8,617 nucleotides of DNA from Mogibacterium sp. (GTDB lineage Bacteria; Bacillota_A; Clostridia; Peptostreptococcales; Anaerovoracaceae): positions 1-8,617 of the forward strand of contig JAFUGO010000064.1 of the NCBI GenBank assembly GCA_017469325.1, in the 5' to 3' direction. The position numbers and the translations under genes are program-made. Position 1 is the stretch's first letter. Each line of letters starts with the position of its first letter. Below the pieces are notes generated by a model. It made no database searches. It worked only from the letters and a program-made list of their open reading frames with translations, and was not told the origin of the DNA. Below are positions 1 to 5,889 of this stretch, piece by piece.

Positions 1-133
1 ATAATTAAGCGTTATTACTGAGTTTGAGGTCTGTCCTTCGAAAATCAAAGTTTTGTTAATTATACCATAACGGAAAGATCCCGATACAGGGCTTATCCTC
101 TGCATAAACACAAGTTAAGGAGAGATGTCCGCT
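1..133. other. Gene-free left edge
   Basis: No gene is supported here. The stretch is AT-rich, with short runs such as TTTTGTTAATTATACC near 50-65. No start codon with a well-spaced ribosome site leads into a protein-like reading frame. A short plus-strand frame opens at 125 behind AAGGAGAG, but the spacing is only about two bases and its product resembles no protein; it is treated as chance. The stretch lies downstream of the terminator of the 397-1137 gene. Confidence 0.5.
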
Positions 134-240
134 GACTTCCGTAACGGAGACCATTTTTTCTGTTTGGGACGGAAGTTTATCAGCCTGGACACTCCCGGAC
201 TTCCGTCCCCGAGGCCTCTCTTCACCGTTTGGGACGGAAG
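134..240. repeat. Two imperfect 64-65-bp units with four alternating CTTCCGT/ACGGAAG arms
   Basis: GACTTCCGT occurs at 134-142 and 198-206, and TTTGGGACGGAAG at 163-175 and 228-240, so the block is two imperfect units 64-65 bp apart. The arms alternate in orientation: 136-142 forward, 169-175 reverse, 200-206 forward, 234-240 reverse. Neighbouring arms can pair in mutually exclusive ways: 136-142 with 169-175 (7 bp), 166-176 with 199-209 (11 bp), or 200-209 with 231-240 (10 bp, perfect). This is visible directly. It could be an intergenic repeat family, a paired protein-binding site or a structured RNA; the sequence does not decide between them. Confidence 0.7.
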
Positions 241-288
241 ATCCAATGACTGTTCTTTAAGATGCCTGCACGGTCCGCGAAAACCTGC

Positions 289-322
289 TAACAAAATACC
301 CTCTCATCATTTCTGATGAGAG
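289..322 (-). terminator. Probable intrinsic terminator of the AcsB-like gene
   Basis: A perfect 9-bp stem pairs 301-309 with 314-322. Read on the minus strand, the loop is the four bases GAAA, a stable GNRA-type tetraloop, and the stem is followed by GGGTATTTTGTT, a T-rich tail. It sits 75 bases after the stop codon of the minus-strand gene at 397-1137. The tail is interrupted rather than a clean T-run, so termination may be incomplete. On the plus strand no T-run follows, which favours the minus orientation. Confidence 0.65.
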
Positions 323-396
323 AGCATCTCTTAGTTCTCTTAACTAAATGACATTGCTTTAGTGGGAGCTGTTTTCTGATTCTGTGCTTTGGCACT

Positions 397-1137
397 TTAG
401 CCTTTGAATTCCTTCTTCTCTTTACCGAAGTGAAGCTCTTTGAGTCCCTCTACCTCGTCACAGATCTCGCGCAGGCTGCAGCTGTGGCAGTCTGTCGACA
501 TTCCCTCGAGGATCTTCGAAAGAGTCTTTGTGATGTCGCGGACTTTCTTCGCGTCCTTCTTCATCTCATCATAATTCGAGTCGTCCGTTGTAACGAATAT
601 CACCTTTACGGCCTTTACATCAGGATTCTTCTTGAACTGGGCAATGTAGGAATTGCCGACCTGCTCAAATGTGATCCCCTTGCGTACAGCTTCCTTCGAT
701 ACTCTTACCTGTTCTCTGAAGCTGTCCGATGATGTACGGATCATGTATCCCTTCGGATAAACGTGATACTTAACAAAGTCGATGTCCTGAATAGCCCTGA
801 ACAGCGGCTCGGTATCTTCCTGTCCCTCACCTGTCAGATCTCCGGTCTTGATGAGCACTATCCTGGCAAACGGAACACTTCCATTGATCTGGTTGAGGTC
901 CCTGCCGTAAACGAGGATCTCATCCTTGTCGGCAAAGCCGTCGGTGGAAGTGACGCATGCGTAGTTGACGGCCGGCTTGTTGTCGCCGCCGAGCTCATAG
1001 GCGGCCTCTTTCATCATAACAAGCTGGTTGCCGCCGACATCCTCCCAGCACTTGTCCGGATTATATTCATAACGCTTAGGCTGAGCGCTTCCGATCAGCC
1101 CATCGACTTTTTCGATAATTGAATTATACAGTTCCAT
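397..1137 (-). CDS. Stand-alone acetyl-CoA synthase beta subunit (AcsB/CdhC)-like domain protein
   Basis: The 246-residue product resembles the middle part of the acetyl-CoA synthase beta subunit. Visible similarities are a WEDVGG segment (31-36), an acidic DTEPLFRAI stretch (about 108-116), the RVSKEAVRKGITFEQVG block (about 145-161), a V-rich strand ending in FVTTD, then a cysteine motif C217-x2-C220-x5-C226. In full-length AcsB (over 700 residues) the corresponding block leads into the A-cluster domain, whose first cysteines these resemble. The rest of that domain, including the Cys-Gly-Cys that holds nickel, is absent, so acetyl-CoA synthesis is not expected. It ends with a normal stop and shows no frame break. 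Start ATG at 1137 follows GGGAGGGAGT at close spacing. It is probably its own transcription unit, 475 bp after the preceding gene, and is closed by the hairpin at 301-322. A metal-binding or electron-transfer role is inference. Confidence 0.75.
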   Translation of the reverse strand: MELYNSIIEKVDGLIGSAQPKRYEYNPDKCWEDVGGNQLVMMKEAAYELGGDNKPAVNYACVTSTDGFADKDEILVYGRDLNQINGSVPFARIVLIKTGDLTGEGQEDTEPLFRAIQDIDFVKYHVYPKGYMIRTSSDSFREQVRVSKEAVRKGITFEQVGNSYIAQFKKNPDVKAVKVIFVTTDDSNYDEMKKDAKKVRDITKTLSKILEGMSTDCHSCSLREICDEVEGLKELHFGKEKKEFKG

Positions 1138-1567
1138 ACTCCCTCCCGTTTGTAAAATACGGCTCGCACCTTAAGCGGTATTTACAGTGATTTTGAATAA
1201 TAATTCGTATAAAGAAAAGATTATTACTTCTTCTGTTTTCTTCCTTGATGAGTTTTTCTCTTTAACCTACATATTTAATCTGATAAAACAAAATTATGTA
1301 GGTTTACTCAGGTCTGCGTTGTTCCTAACCAGGATGTCTTTTATTATATCCCCATCGATTCTTCAATTGTAAACCGATATTACATAAGTAACGGTGCTTT
1401 TAGAAGTCCCGGCGATGATTTCAATGCATTTTATCTGCAAACAGAGCATGAATGAATATACTTTGATTTTGTGCTCGTGAAGCAACCTACATTCTTCTGT
1501 ATTTTTTGCTGATTTTGCAGGTTTTGTTTTGAAAGTCCTTTTATGCCGAACTTCTGTCTTTAATGTG
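1138..1567. other. AT-rich intergenic region, likely promoter/leader of the AcsB-like gene
   Basis: This stretch holds no credible gene. Two short frames (1187-1372 plus, 1363-1575 minus) lack ribosome sites and protein-like composition. It should contain the promoter for the minus-strand gene starting at 1137, but I could not pick a convincing -35/-10 pair. AT-rich candidates lie near 1190-1215. The clearest structure is the inverted repeat at 1264-1304, which is listed separately. Confidence 0.45.
1264..1304. repeat. 10-bp inverted repeat AACCTACATA upstream of the AcsB-like gene
   Basis: AACCTACATA at 1264-1273 and its exact reverse complement TATGTAGGTT at 1295-1304 are separated by 21 AT-rich bases. 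A third copy of the core, AACCTACAT, lies at 1484-1492. The pair sits 127-167 bases upstream of the ATG at 1137. The 31-bp centre-to-centre spacing, close to three helical turns, fits a dimeric regulator's operator; an RNA hairpin with a long loop is the alternative. No regulator can be named. Confidence 0.5.
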
Positions 1568-1600
1568 CGGCGCAAGGCTGCATTGTGCTGCCCTGCGCCG
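1568..1600 (-). terminator. Strong hairpin ending the dehydratase-type cluster
   Basis: A 15-position stem pairs 1568-1582 with 1586-1600 around a three-base loop, with only one mismatch on the minus strand. One position is a G-U pair if read as minus-strand RNA but an A-C mismatch on the plus strand, so the structure fits the minus transcript better. It begins 13 bases past the stop codon of the 55-residue gene. No T-run follows on the minus strand, so it may work as a 3' stabiliser or factor-assisted end rather than a classic intrinsic terminator. Confidence 0.6.
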
Positions 1601-1612
1601 CTTCCTCTTTGT

Positions 1613-1780
1613 TTAGAATTTGATATCTACCTCTTTGCGGTCAAAGATCTCATTGACTCTTGCATAAGCCCACGCGAGGAGCTTCTGGTCAAGGTTGAGG
1701 AAATAGACCACGAAGAGCGCTCCTGTTGCGATACCGAGGATCTTGACGATCAGCTTTATCGCTCTAAATAGTTTCATCAT
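1613..1780 (-). CDS. Small single-pass membrane protein (55 aa), unknown function
   Basis: An unbroken reading frame of 55 codons plus TAA starts with a double ATG at 1780. It is preceded by GGAAAGGAGCG at 1787-1797, an excellent ribosome site about eight bases from the first ATG. The product begins MMKLFRAIKL, has a hydrophobic span at about residues 10-30 (core IVKILGIATGALFVVYFLNL), then a charged, possibly amphipathic tail from D31 to the terminal F55. Lysines and arginine before the span predict the N-terminus in the cytoplasm. It has no cysteine, so it is unlikely to bind a cluster. It lies 23 bases after the activator gene and before a strong hairpin, so it should be the last gene of that transcript. 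I recognise no family. A membrane anchor or regulator for the activator or dehydratase-type complex is a guess from position. Confidence 0.75.
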   Translation of the reverse strand: MMKLFRAIKLIVKILGIATGALFVVYFLNLDQKLLAWAYARVNEIFDRKEVDIKF

Positions 1781-1803
1781 CTGTAACGCTCCTTTCCAGG
1801 AAA

Positions 1804-2595
1804 TTACTTAGCCTGTCCCTTCTGACGTACGAATTCTGCAGCGCCGAGAGCTCCCATCAGCTGCGGGTCAGTCTTGAGGTTGATGACCTTCAGTTTCAGA
1901 ACGTGCTCGATAGCATCCTTGAGGCCGTCGTTCTTAGCGCATCCGCCTGTCAGTGTGATGGAGTCGGTAGCGCCTGCCTTCTTAGCCATTACGAAGCATC
2001 TCTTAGCAACAGCCATCTGGATTCCAGCAGCGATCTCGTCCATAGGCTTGTTCTCACCTACGAGTGTGATTACCTCGGACTCAGCGAATACTGTGCACTG
2101 AGCAGTGATAGGAATAACGTTCTTAGCAGTCAGGGACAGCTTCGAGAACTCAGGAAGAGTCATCTCGAACGATCTTGCCATTGCCTCATAGAATCTGCCT
2201 GTTCCGGCAGCGCACTTGTCGTTCATAGCGAAGTTATTAACTGTTCCGTCTGTGTCAACAGCGATGCCCTTGACGTCCTGTCCGCCGATATCGATGATAG
2301 CCTTTACGCTAGGATCTGTTACGTGAACGCCCATAGCGTGGCAGGAGATCTCGGAGATGTTCTCGTCTGCGAAAGGAACCTTGTTACGTCCGTATCCTGT
2401 ACCGATGAGGTAAGCGAGATCCTTGGAGGACTTCAGGCCAACCTTGCCGAGTACTTCGTCCATAGCCAGCTTAGCGGAAGCTTCGGAGTTGATCTTGCTC
2501 TTGATAGTTGTATCAGCAACGATCTTGCCATCCTCGTCCAGAATAACTGCCTTAGTATAAGTTGAACCTACATCACAGCCGCCATAATATTTCAT
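1804..2595 (-). CDS. Acyl-CoA dehydratase activase (HgdC/BcrA/BadF family ATPase)
   Basis: This 263-residue protein is a typical activator of 2-hydroxyacyl-CoA dehydratases and the related benzoyl-CoA reductases. It forms a homodimer holding one 4Fe-4S cluster between subunits and couples ATP hydrolysis to injecting a low-potential electron into its partner. Seen in the sequence: the ASKHA phosphate loop DVGSTYTKAV (8-17), GTGYGR (65-70), IDIGGQDVKG (101-110), the cluster cysteine C128 in NDKCAAGTGRF, the second ligand C167 in AQCTVFAESE, and a C-terminal nucleotide motif TGGCAKN (216-222). Length and cysteine positions match HgdC of glutamate fermenters almost exactly, so it should be functional. 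Start ATG 2595 follows AAGGAG at about nine bases. It lies 85 bp after the large subunit gene, with a hairpin in between, and 23 bp before the small membrane protein gene. Confidence 0.95.
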   Translation of the reverse strand: MKYYGGCDVGSTYTKAVILDEDGKIVADTTIKSKINSEASAKLAMDEVLGKVGLKSSKDLAYLIGTGYGRNKVPFADENISEISCHAMGVHVTDPSVKAIIDIGGQDVKGIAVDTDGTVNNFAMNDKCAAGTGRFYEAMARSFEMTLPEFSKLSLTAKNVIPITAQCTVFAESEVITLVGENKPMDEIAAGIQMAVAKRCFVMAKKAGATDSITLTGGCAKNDGLKDAIEHVLKLKVINLKTDPQLMGALGAAEFVRQKGQAK

Positions 2596-2653
2596 GATTG
2601 TTTTCTCCTTTATTTATTTAAAGATTAATTATTGGTATTGGTTTTTTATTTGC

Positions 2654-2678
2654 GAGCCTTTCGATGATCGAGGGGCTC
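2654..2678 (-). other. Intergenic hairpin between large-subunit and activase genes
   Basis: GAGCC (2654-2658) pairs with GGCTC (2674-2678), and an inner TCGA/TCGA adds four pairs, with small symmetric internal bulges. It lies directly after the stop codon of the large subunit gene at 2681. On the minus strand an A-rich, not T-rich, stretch follows, so it is unlikely to be an intrinsic terminator. It may protect the upstream message or adjust the ratio of the activase to the other subunits. Confidence 0.45.
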
Positions 2679-2680
2679 TG

Positions 2681-4546
2681 TTACATTCCGAGTTCGTCGT
2701 CGAAGTCGCAGAGAGTCGGGTCTACCGGCTCAGCCTTCATGACCGTTCTCATGTACTCGTTGACCTTGCCTCTCATGGTCTTTCTGGATACTGTTCTAGG
2801 ATCCATCAGATCATGCTCGATCCAGATCATGTGAGCGTTTCTGTCTCTGCAAGTATCATCGAGGATACCCTGCAGTGTAGCCATGTTCTTGCATGCTACG
2901 TTCTGGTACATGATGATGATCTCGGCGTTCCATGCCTCGACCTGTCTCCACATCTCGTCGACTACGTTATGATATCCGCCGTTTGTATGACGTCTCATTA
3001 CCATGCGCTCGTACAGTCTGGCCAGATCCATCAGAGCCTCTTCCTTGTCCTCTGTCTCGAGGACCTTTGTGAAGTTGAGGGATTCCATCTCTACCAGGAT
3101 GTCGATACCCCAGCAGTTAGCCAGCCAGTTGGAGAAGTTTGCATAGTAGTGAGCAGGGCAGGACCATACGATTCCTCTGTATTTCATCTTGCCGCGCCAT
3201 GCCTCTTCGCGTCTCTCATAAGCCTTCATCATGATGTCGTTGACCTTCTCGAATGTCTTAATGACTCGAGGGTCAGCTCCGCCGTCCATCTCGTAGTTCC
3301 ATTTACGGAACATCTCGTATGAAGGTCCGATGATCTGAGGGCAGTCAGTCTTGTTGACTTCCCACTTCTGCAGCTCGTAAGCGGTCTCCTCGTTGAAGCG
3401 CTTCATCTGCTTGAAGTAAGCGTCCCAGCTCCACTTAGCTCCCGTGACTTCCTCTACGAACTTGATGCAGCCCTTGATGTCCTGAACGGCATCCTGAGTT
3501 GTCTCTTCGTATTCGTATCTTACAGGGAATGTCAGGTGGTATACCGGCAGATTCGGGAATCTTCTGCTCATGTATGATGACGCCATTGTCGATCCGTCGC
3601 AAGGCATCGAGCTCGAGATGAAGCACGATCCCATGTGAGGCAGAGCGTCGATTACGAGCGCGCCGCACTCTGACGAAGGTACCGGGCATGTGTCAGCAGG
3701 GAGTCCGAAGCTCTCTACGGCGTCGATGTAAGGTACGCATGTGAGCTGGTCGATCTCGGATACCAGGAATACCGGCATGAGCTGGTAAGGGATACCCAGA
3801 AGATCAGGGAAGCCTGCCATGATCTGGCCCATTGTCATCTCGTCGAAGAGAACGACTTTCTTGTTGAGCTCTTTGGAGTTACCGTTCTTCTCATCGCACT
3901 TAGCGAGGAATACGAGGTTCTCAGCTACATAGCGGAAGATATCGTATGTCATCAGGTGCGACATCTTCAGAGCGCTGCCCTTCTGGCCGGATGTGTTCTT
4001 GTCCATGAAGCCTACGCAGCAGAAGTACGAGATCATCCATCTGTAGTAGAATGTCGAGTTGAGCGCCGGGATCAGATCTCTGCTGAAGGTCGTGAGCAGC
4101 ATGAGCCACCTCTTGCCCCATCTGTAGAAATCGTATGCTGTATCGGCAGCGCCTCTCCACTCTCTTCTGACAGGGACCATGTCGCCCTTGCGGTAGAGCT
4201 TACCGAGAGTCCTCTCGCCGTGGAGGAATACTTCCTTGAACTCTGCAGGGCTCATCTCTGTTGCCTGCTTTACTTCAAGAGCGCATCTCTCGAGGTCATT
4301 TTTGCATCTGTCTACCTGCTTCATGCAGAAAGCCTTGATGTCAGCCTCTTTGGTCATATCTACGATGATCTTTCCGACTTCCATAAGGTTCTTGCCCTGG
4401 GCCTTAAAGTCCATGTTGTCTTTGCAGCGCCAGAATGCAGGATTCGGATAATGGAATTTGCCCTTCGCGTTATCCGCTTTGATTTTCTTTTCGCGCTTTT
4501 CGGCAAGACTGTTTTTGATGCCGAGTAGTTCTGTTGTCAGTACCAT
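2681..4546 (-). CDS. 2-hydroxyacyl-CoA dehydratase family protein, large subunit (621 aa)
   Basis: The product belongs to the HgdA/HgdB-BcrB/BcrC superfamily, which carries 4Fe-4S or double-cubane clusters and accepts electrons from an ATP-driven activator. The family core is visible in residues about 230-600: a glycine/proline-rich strand VVLFDEMTMG, the cysteine-rich block with C287, C294, C308 and C316 (SMPCDGS), C463 (WSCPAHYY), C478, and a C-terminal region with C552 and C566. At 621 residues it is well over the roughly 380-480 usual for dehydratase subunits. The extra length is an N-terminal extension (about 1-225) rich in aromatic and basic residues with C41, C74, C81, C88 and a C176-C177 pair. 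There are nineteen cysteines in all. ATG 4546 follows AAAGGAGG directly after the stop of the preceding gene (18-bp gap), so the two are translationally coupled. The substrate cannot be read from the sequence. Confidence 0.85.
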   Translation of the reverse strand: MVLTTELLGIKNSLAEKREKKIKADNAKGKFHYPNPAFWRCKDNMDFKAQGKNLMEVGKIIVDMTKEADIKAFCMKQVDRCKNDLERCALEVKQATEMSPAEFKEVFLHGERTLGKLYRKGDMVPVRREWRGAADTAYDFYRWGKRWLMLLTTFSRDLIPALNSTFYYRWMISYFCCVGFMDKNTSGQKGSALKMSHLMTYDIFRYVAENLVFLAKCDEKNGNSKELNKKVVLFDEMTMGQIMAGFPDLLGIPYQLMPVFLVSEIDQLTCVPYIDAVESFGLPADTCPVPSSECGALVIDALPHMGSCFISSSMPCDGSTMASSYMSRRFPNLPVYHLTFPVRYEYEETTQDAVQDIKGCIKFVEEVTGAKWSWDAYFKQMKRFNEETAYELQKWEVNKTDCPQIIGPSYEMFRKWNYEMDGGADPRVIKTFEKVNDIMMKAYERREEAWRGKMKYRGIVWSCPAHYYANFSNWLANCWGIDILVEMESLNFTKVLETEDKEEALMDLARLYERMVMRRHTNGGYHNVVDEMWRQVEAWNAEIIIMYQNVACKNMATLQGILDDTCRDRNAHMIWIEHDLMDPRTVSRKTMRGKVNEYMRTVMKAEPVDPTLCDFDDELGM

Positions 4547-4564
4547 TTAGTTCTTGCCTCCTTT

Positions 4565-5755
4565 CTAAGCCTTCTTTGCTTTCTGGATCTTCTTGATCTC
4601 AAGCGATTCTACGAAAGCCTGGAATCTTGTTCTGAGCTGTCCGGATCCCTTCGCATTGTACAGTCTGTCGATCGACAGAACAGGCCATCCGTACTCCTCA
4701 GCCATGATGTGGCTTACAAGAGCTCTCTCAAATCCCCAGAAGTCGCAGTATTTCATCTGCTCGTAGATGATTCCGTCAGCCTTGAACTCCTTAGCCAGCC
4801 TGTCGGCTGTCTCTCTTCTCTGAAGCACCTTGTTGTCTGCGATGTAACGGGCGCATTCGGAAGTGTTCATGTAGTGGCGTACGATCTGCGGAAGAGCGTC
4901 CTCTTTGTCGCTGAGCTCGATGACCTCTCTTCCCGGGATCGATCCGAAGCAGTGTCTGTCGAACACTACTCTTGCGCCTGCGTCCTCGATCATCTTCGTG
5001 AACTCAGGGTCGTCGATCTCCGATCCTACGATGCCCACTCTTGCTCTAGGCAGATTCTCGTCAGGTTTTCTCTTCTTGAGCTCTGCGAGAGTCTCCTTGA
5101 GATAAGGCAGGATCAGATACTTAGGGCATGTGTAGGTCACCAGATTCAGGATGTGGAACTCATATCCCGTGATGACCGGATTGTCTGCCTTACGCATCTC
5201 GCTGATCTCCTGCATGACCTTGCAGACTTCGTTGTGCTCCTTGACGGCTTTTCTGATCGCCTTGTCGGAGATATCCGTTCCCAGATGCTCCTTCATGGCG
5301 GCGAGAAGCCTTTTCTCAAGCTGTCTCTGCATGTGGTCGTACGAGAAGTCCTCGGTCTTGTAAGGAACGTCCAGTATCGGCAGGAAGAAGTGCTCTTTGT
5401 CGTTGCATTTCAGGATAGTGAAGTGCTCGTTGAATCTGTTCATCATCGAGCATGCATCGACTGCAGCAAGACCATCCAGGAACTGGAATCCTCCTTCGAT
5501 AGCTCTCTCGAGCAGAGCACGCGCGTATTCGCAAACGTAGTTCGACATATAGTAAGTGGAAATGTCGATCGATCCCGTTCTCGGTGCGCGCAGTCTCACC
5601 GACACGCAGTTGTCAACGTTCAGGAGGACCTCAGGGATGTGGTAGCAGGTATATCCCATGATATACTTGCCGTCCTTTCTCGCCTGCTCCACCAGCTCGT
5701 TGTCCGCGTTGTCAAGAAGGCTCTCGAAGTAGATCAAATGCTTCAAGTCTTTCAA
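4565..5755 (-). CDS. 2-hydroxyacyl-CoA dehydratase family protein, small subunit (HgdB/BcrC-like, 396 aa)
   Basis: This is the partner subunit, of normal family length. Typical features are the N-terminal GYTCYHIPEVLL motif with C37, C75 (NYVCEYAR), C102 in the DACSMMNR block, the nucleotide-like strand RVGIVGSEIDDP (239-250), C269 and C301, the KYCDFWGFE motif with C337, and the closing GQLRTRFQAF segment near residue 372. Six of its ten cysteines (37, 75, 102, 269, 301, 337) fall where the family places cluster ligands or nearby; which of them bind clusters is inference. The start is TTG at 5755, chosen because GGGAGGT stands about eight bases upstream and no in-frame ATG lies between. It follows two tandem hairpins and precedes the large subunit gene by 18 bp. 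The substrate is unknown; no CoA-transferase or hydroxyacid dehydrogenase is adjacent. Confidence 0.88.
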   Translation of the reverse strand: MKDLKHLIYFESLLDNADNELVEQARKDGKYIMGYTCYHIPEVLLNVDNCVSVRLRAPRTGSIDISTYYMSNYVCEYARALLERAIEGGFQFLDGLAAVDACSMMNRFNEHFTILKCNDKEHFFLPILDVPYKTEDFSYDHMQRQLEKRLLAAMKEHLGTDISDKAIRKAVKEHNEVCKVMQEISEMRKADNPVITGYEFHILNLVTYTCPKYLILPYLKETLAELKKRKPDENLPRARVGIVGSEIDDPEFTKMIEDAGARVVFDRHCFGSIPGREVIELSDKEDALPQIVRHYMNTSECARYIADNKVLQRRETADRLAKEFKADGIIYEQMKYCDFWGFERALVSHIMAEEYGWPVLSIDRLYNAKGSGQLRTRFQAFVESLEIKKIQKAKKA

Positions 5756-5774
5756 TGTTGTAACCTCCCTCTCA

Positions 5775-5878
5775 ACTTTGCAACAAGGGGGACCACCGCT
5801 TGCGGTGGTGGATTCCTTATTGCTTTACTTTGCAACAAGGGAATCTCCGCCTGCGATGCGGATCCCTTATTGCTATTT
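5775..5878 (-). repeat. Two tandem 52-bp hairpin repeats in the leader of the dehydratase-type genes
   Basis: Units 5775-5826 and 5827-5878 both start ACTTTGCAACAAGGG and end with CCTTATTGCT. As minus-strand RNA each folds into a long stem: GCAAUAAGG(G) pairs with (C)CCUUGUUGC including one U-G pair, and inside is a second stem (CCACCG/CGGTGG in unit 1, CCGC/GCGG in unit 2). The inner sequences differ between units while pairing is kept, and the U-G pair would be a C-A mismatch on the plus strand, which argues for a role in the minus-strand RNA. They fill the 134-bp gap between the CooC-type gene and the TTG-started subunit gene. Confidence 0.8.
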
Positions 5879-5889
5879 AACATCTTACA

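Noticed and set aside
134..240. Insertion-sequence or MITE ends
   Set aside because: No transposase, no outer terminal inverted repeat pair enclosing the block and no target-site duplication could be seen.
125..316. Plus-strand 63-codon frame preceded by AAGGAGAG
   Set aside because: The ribosome site is only about two bases from the ATG, the frame runs through the inverted-repeat block and ends inside the terminator stem, and the product has no protein-like features.
1187..1372. Plus-strand 61-codon hydrophobic frame
   Set aside because: It lies in AT-rich DNA that gives Phe/Leu/Ile-rich products by chance, contains the inverted repeat, and has no ribosome site.
1363..1575. Minus-strand 70-codon frame between the small membrane gene and the AcsB-like gene
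   Set aside because: No ribosome site, its start overlaps the terminal hairpin, and the basic, low-complexity product resembles translated intergenic DNA.
2594..3322. Plus-strand frame of 242 codons opposite the large subunit gene
   Set aside because: Antisense shadow; its start overlaps the activase start region and no ribosome site or known motif is present.
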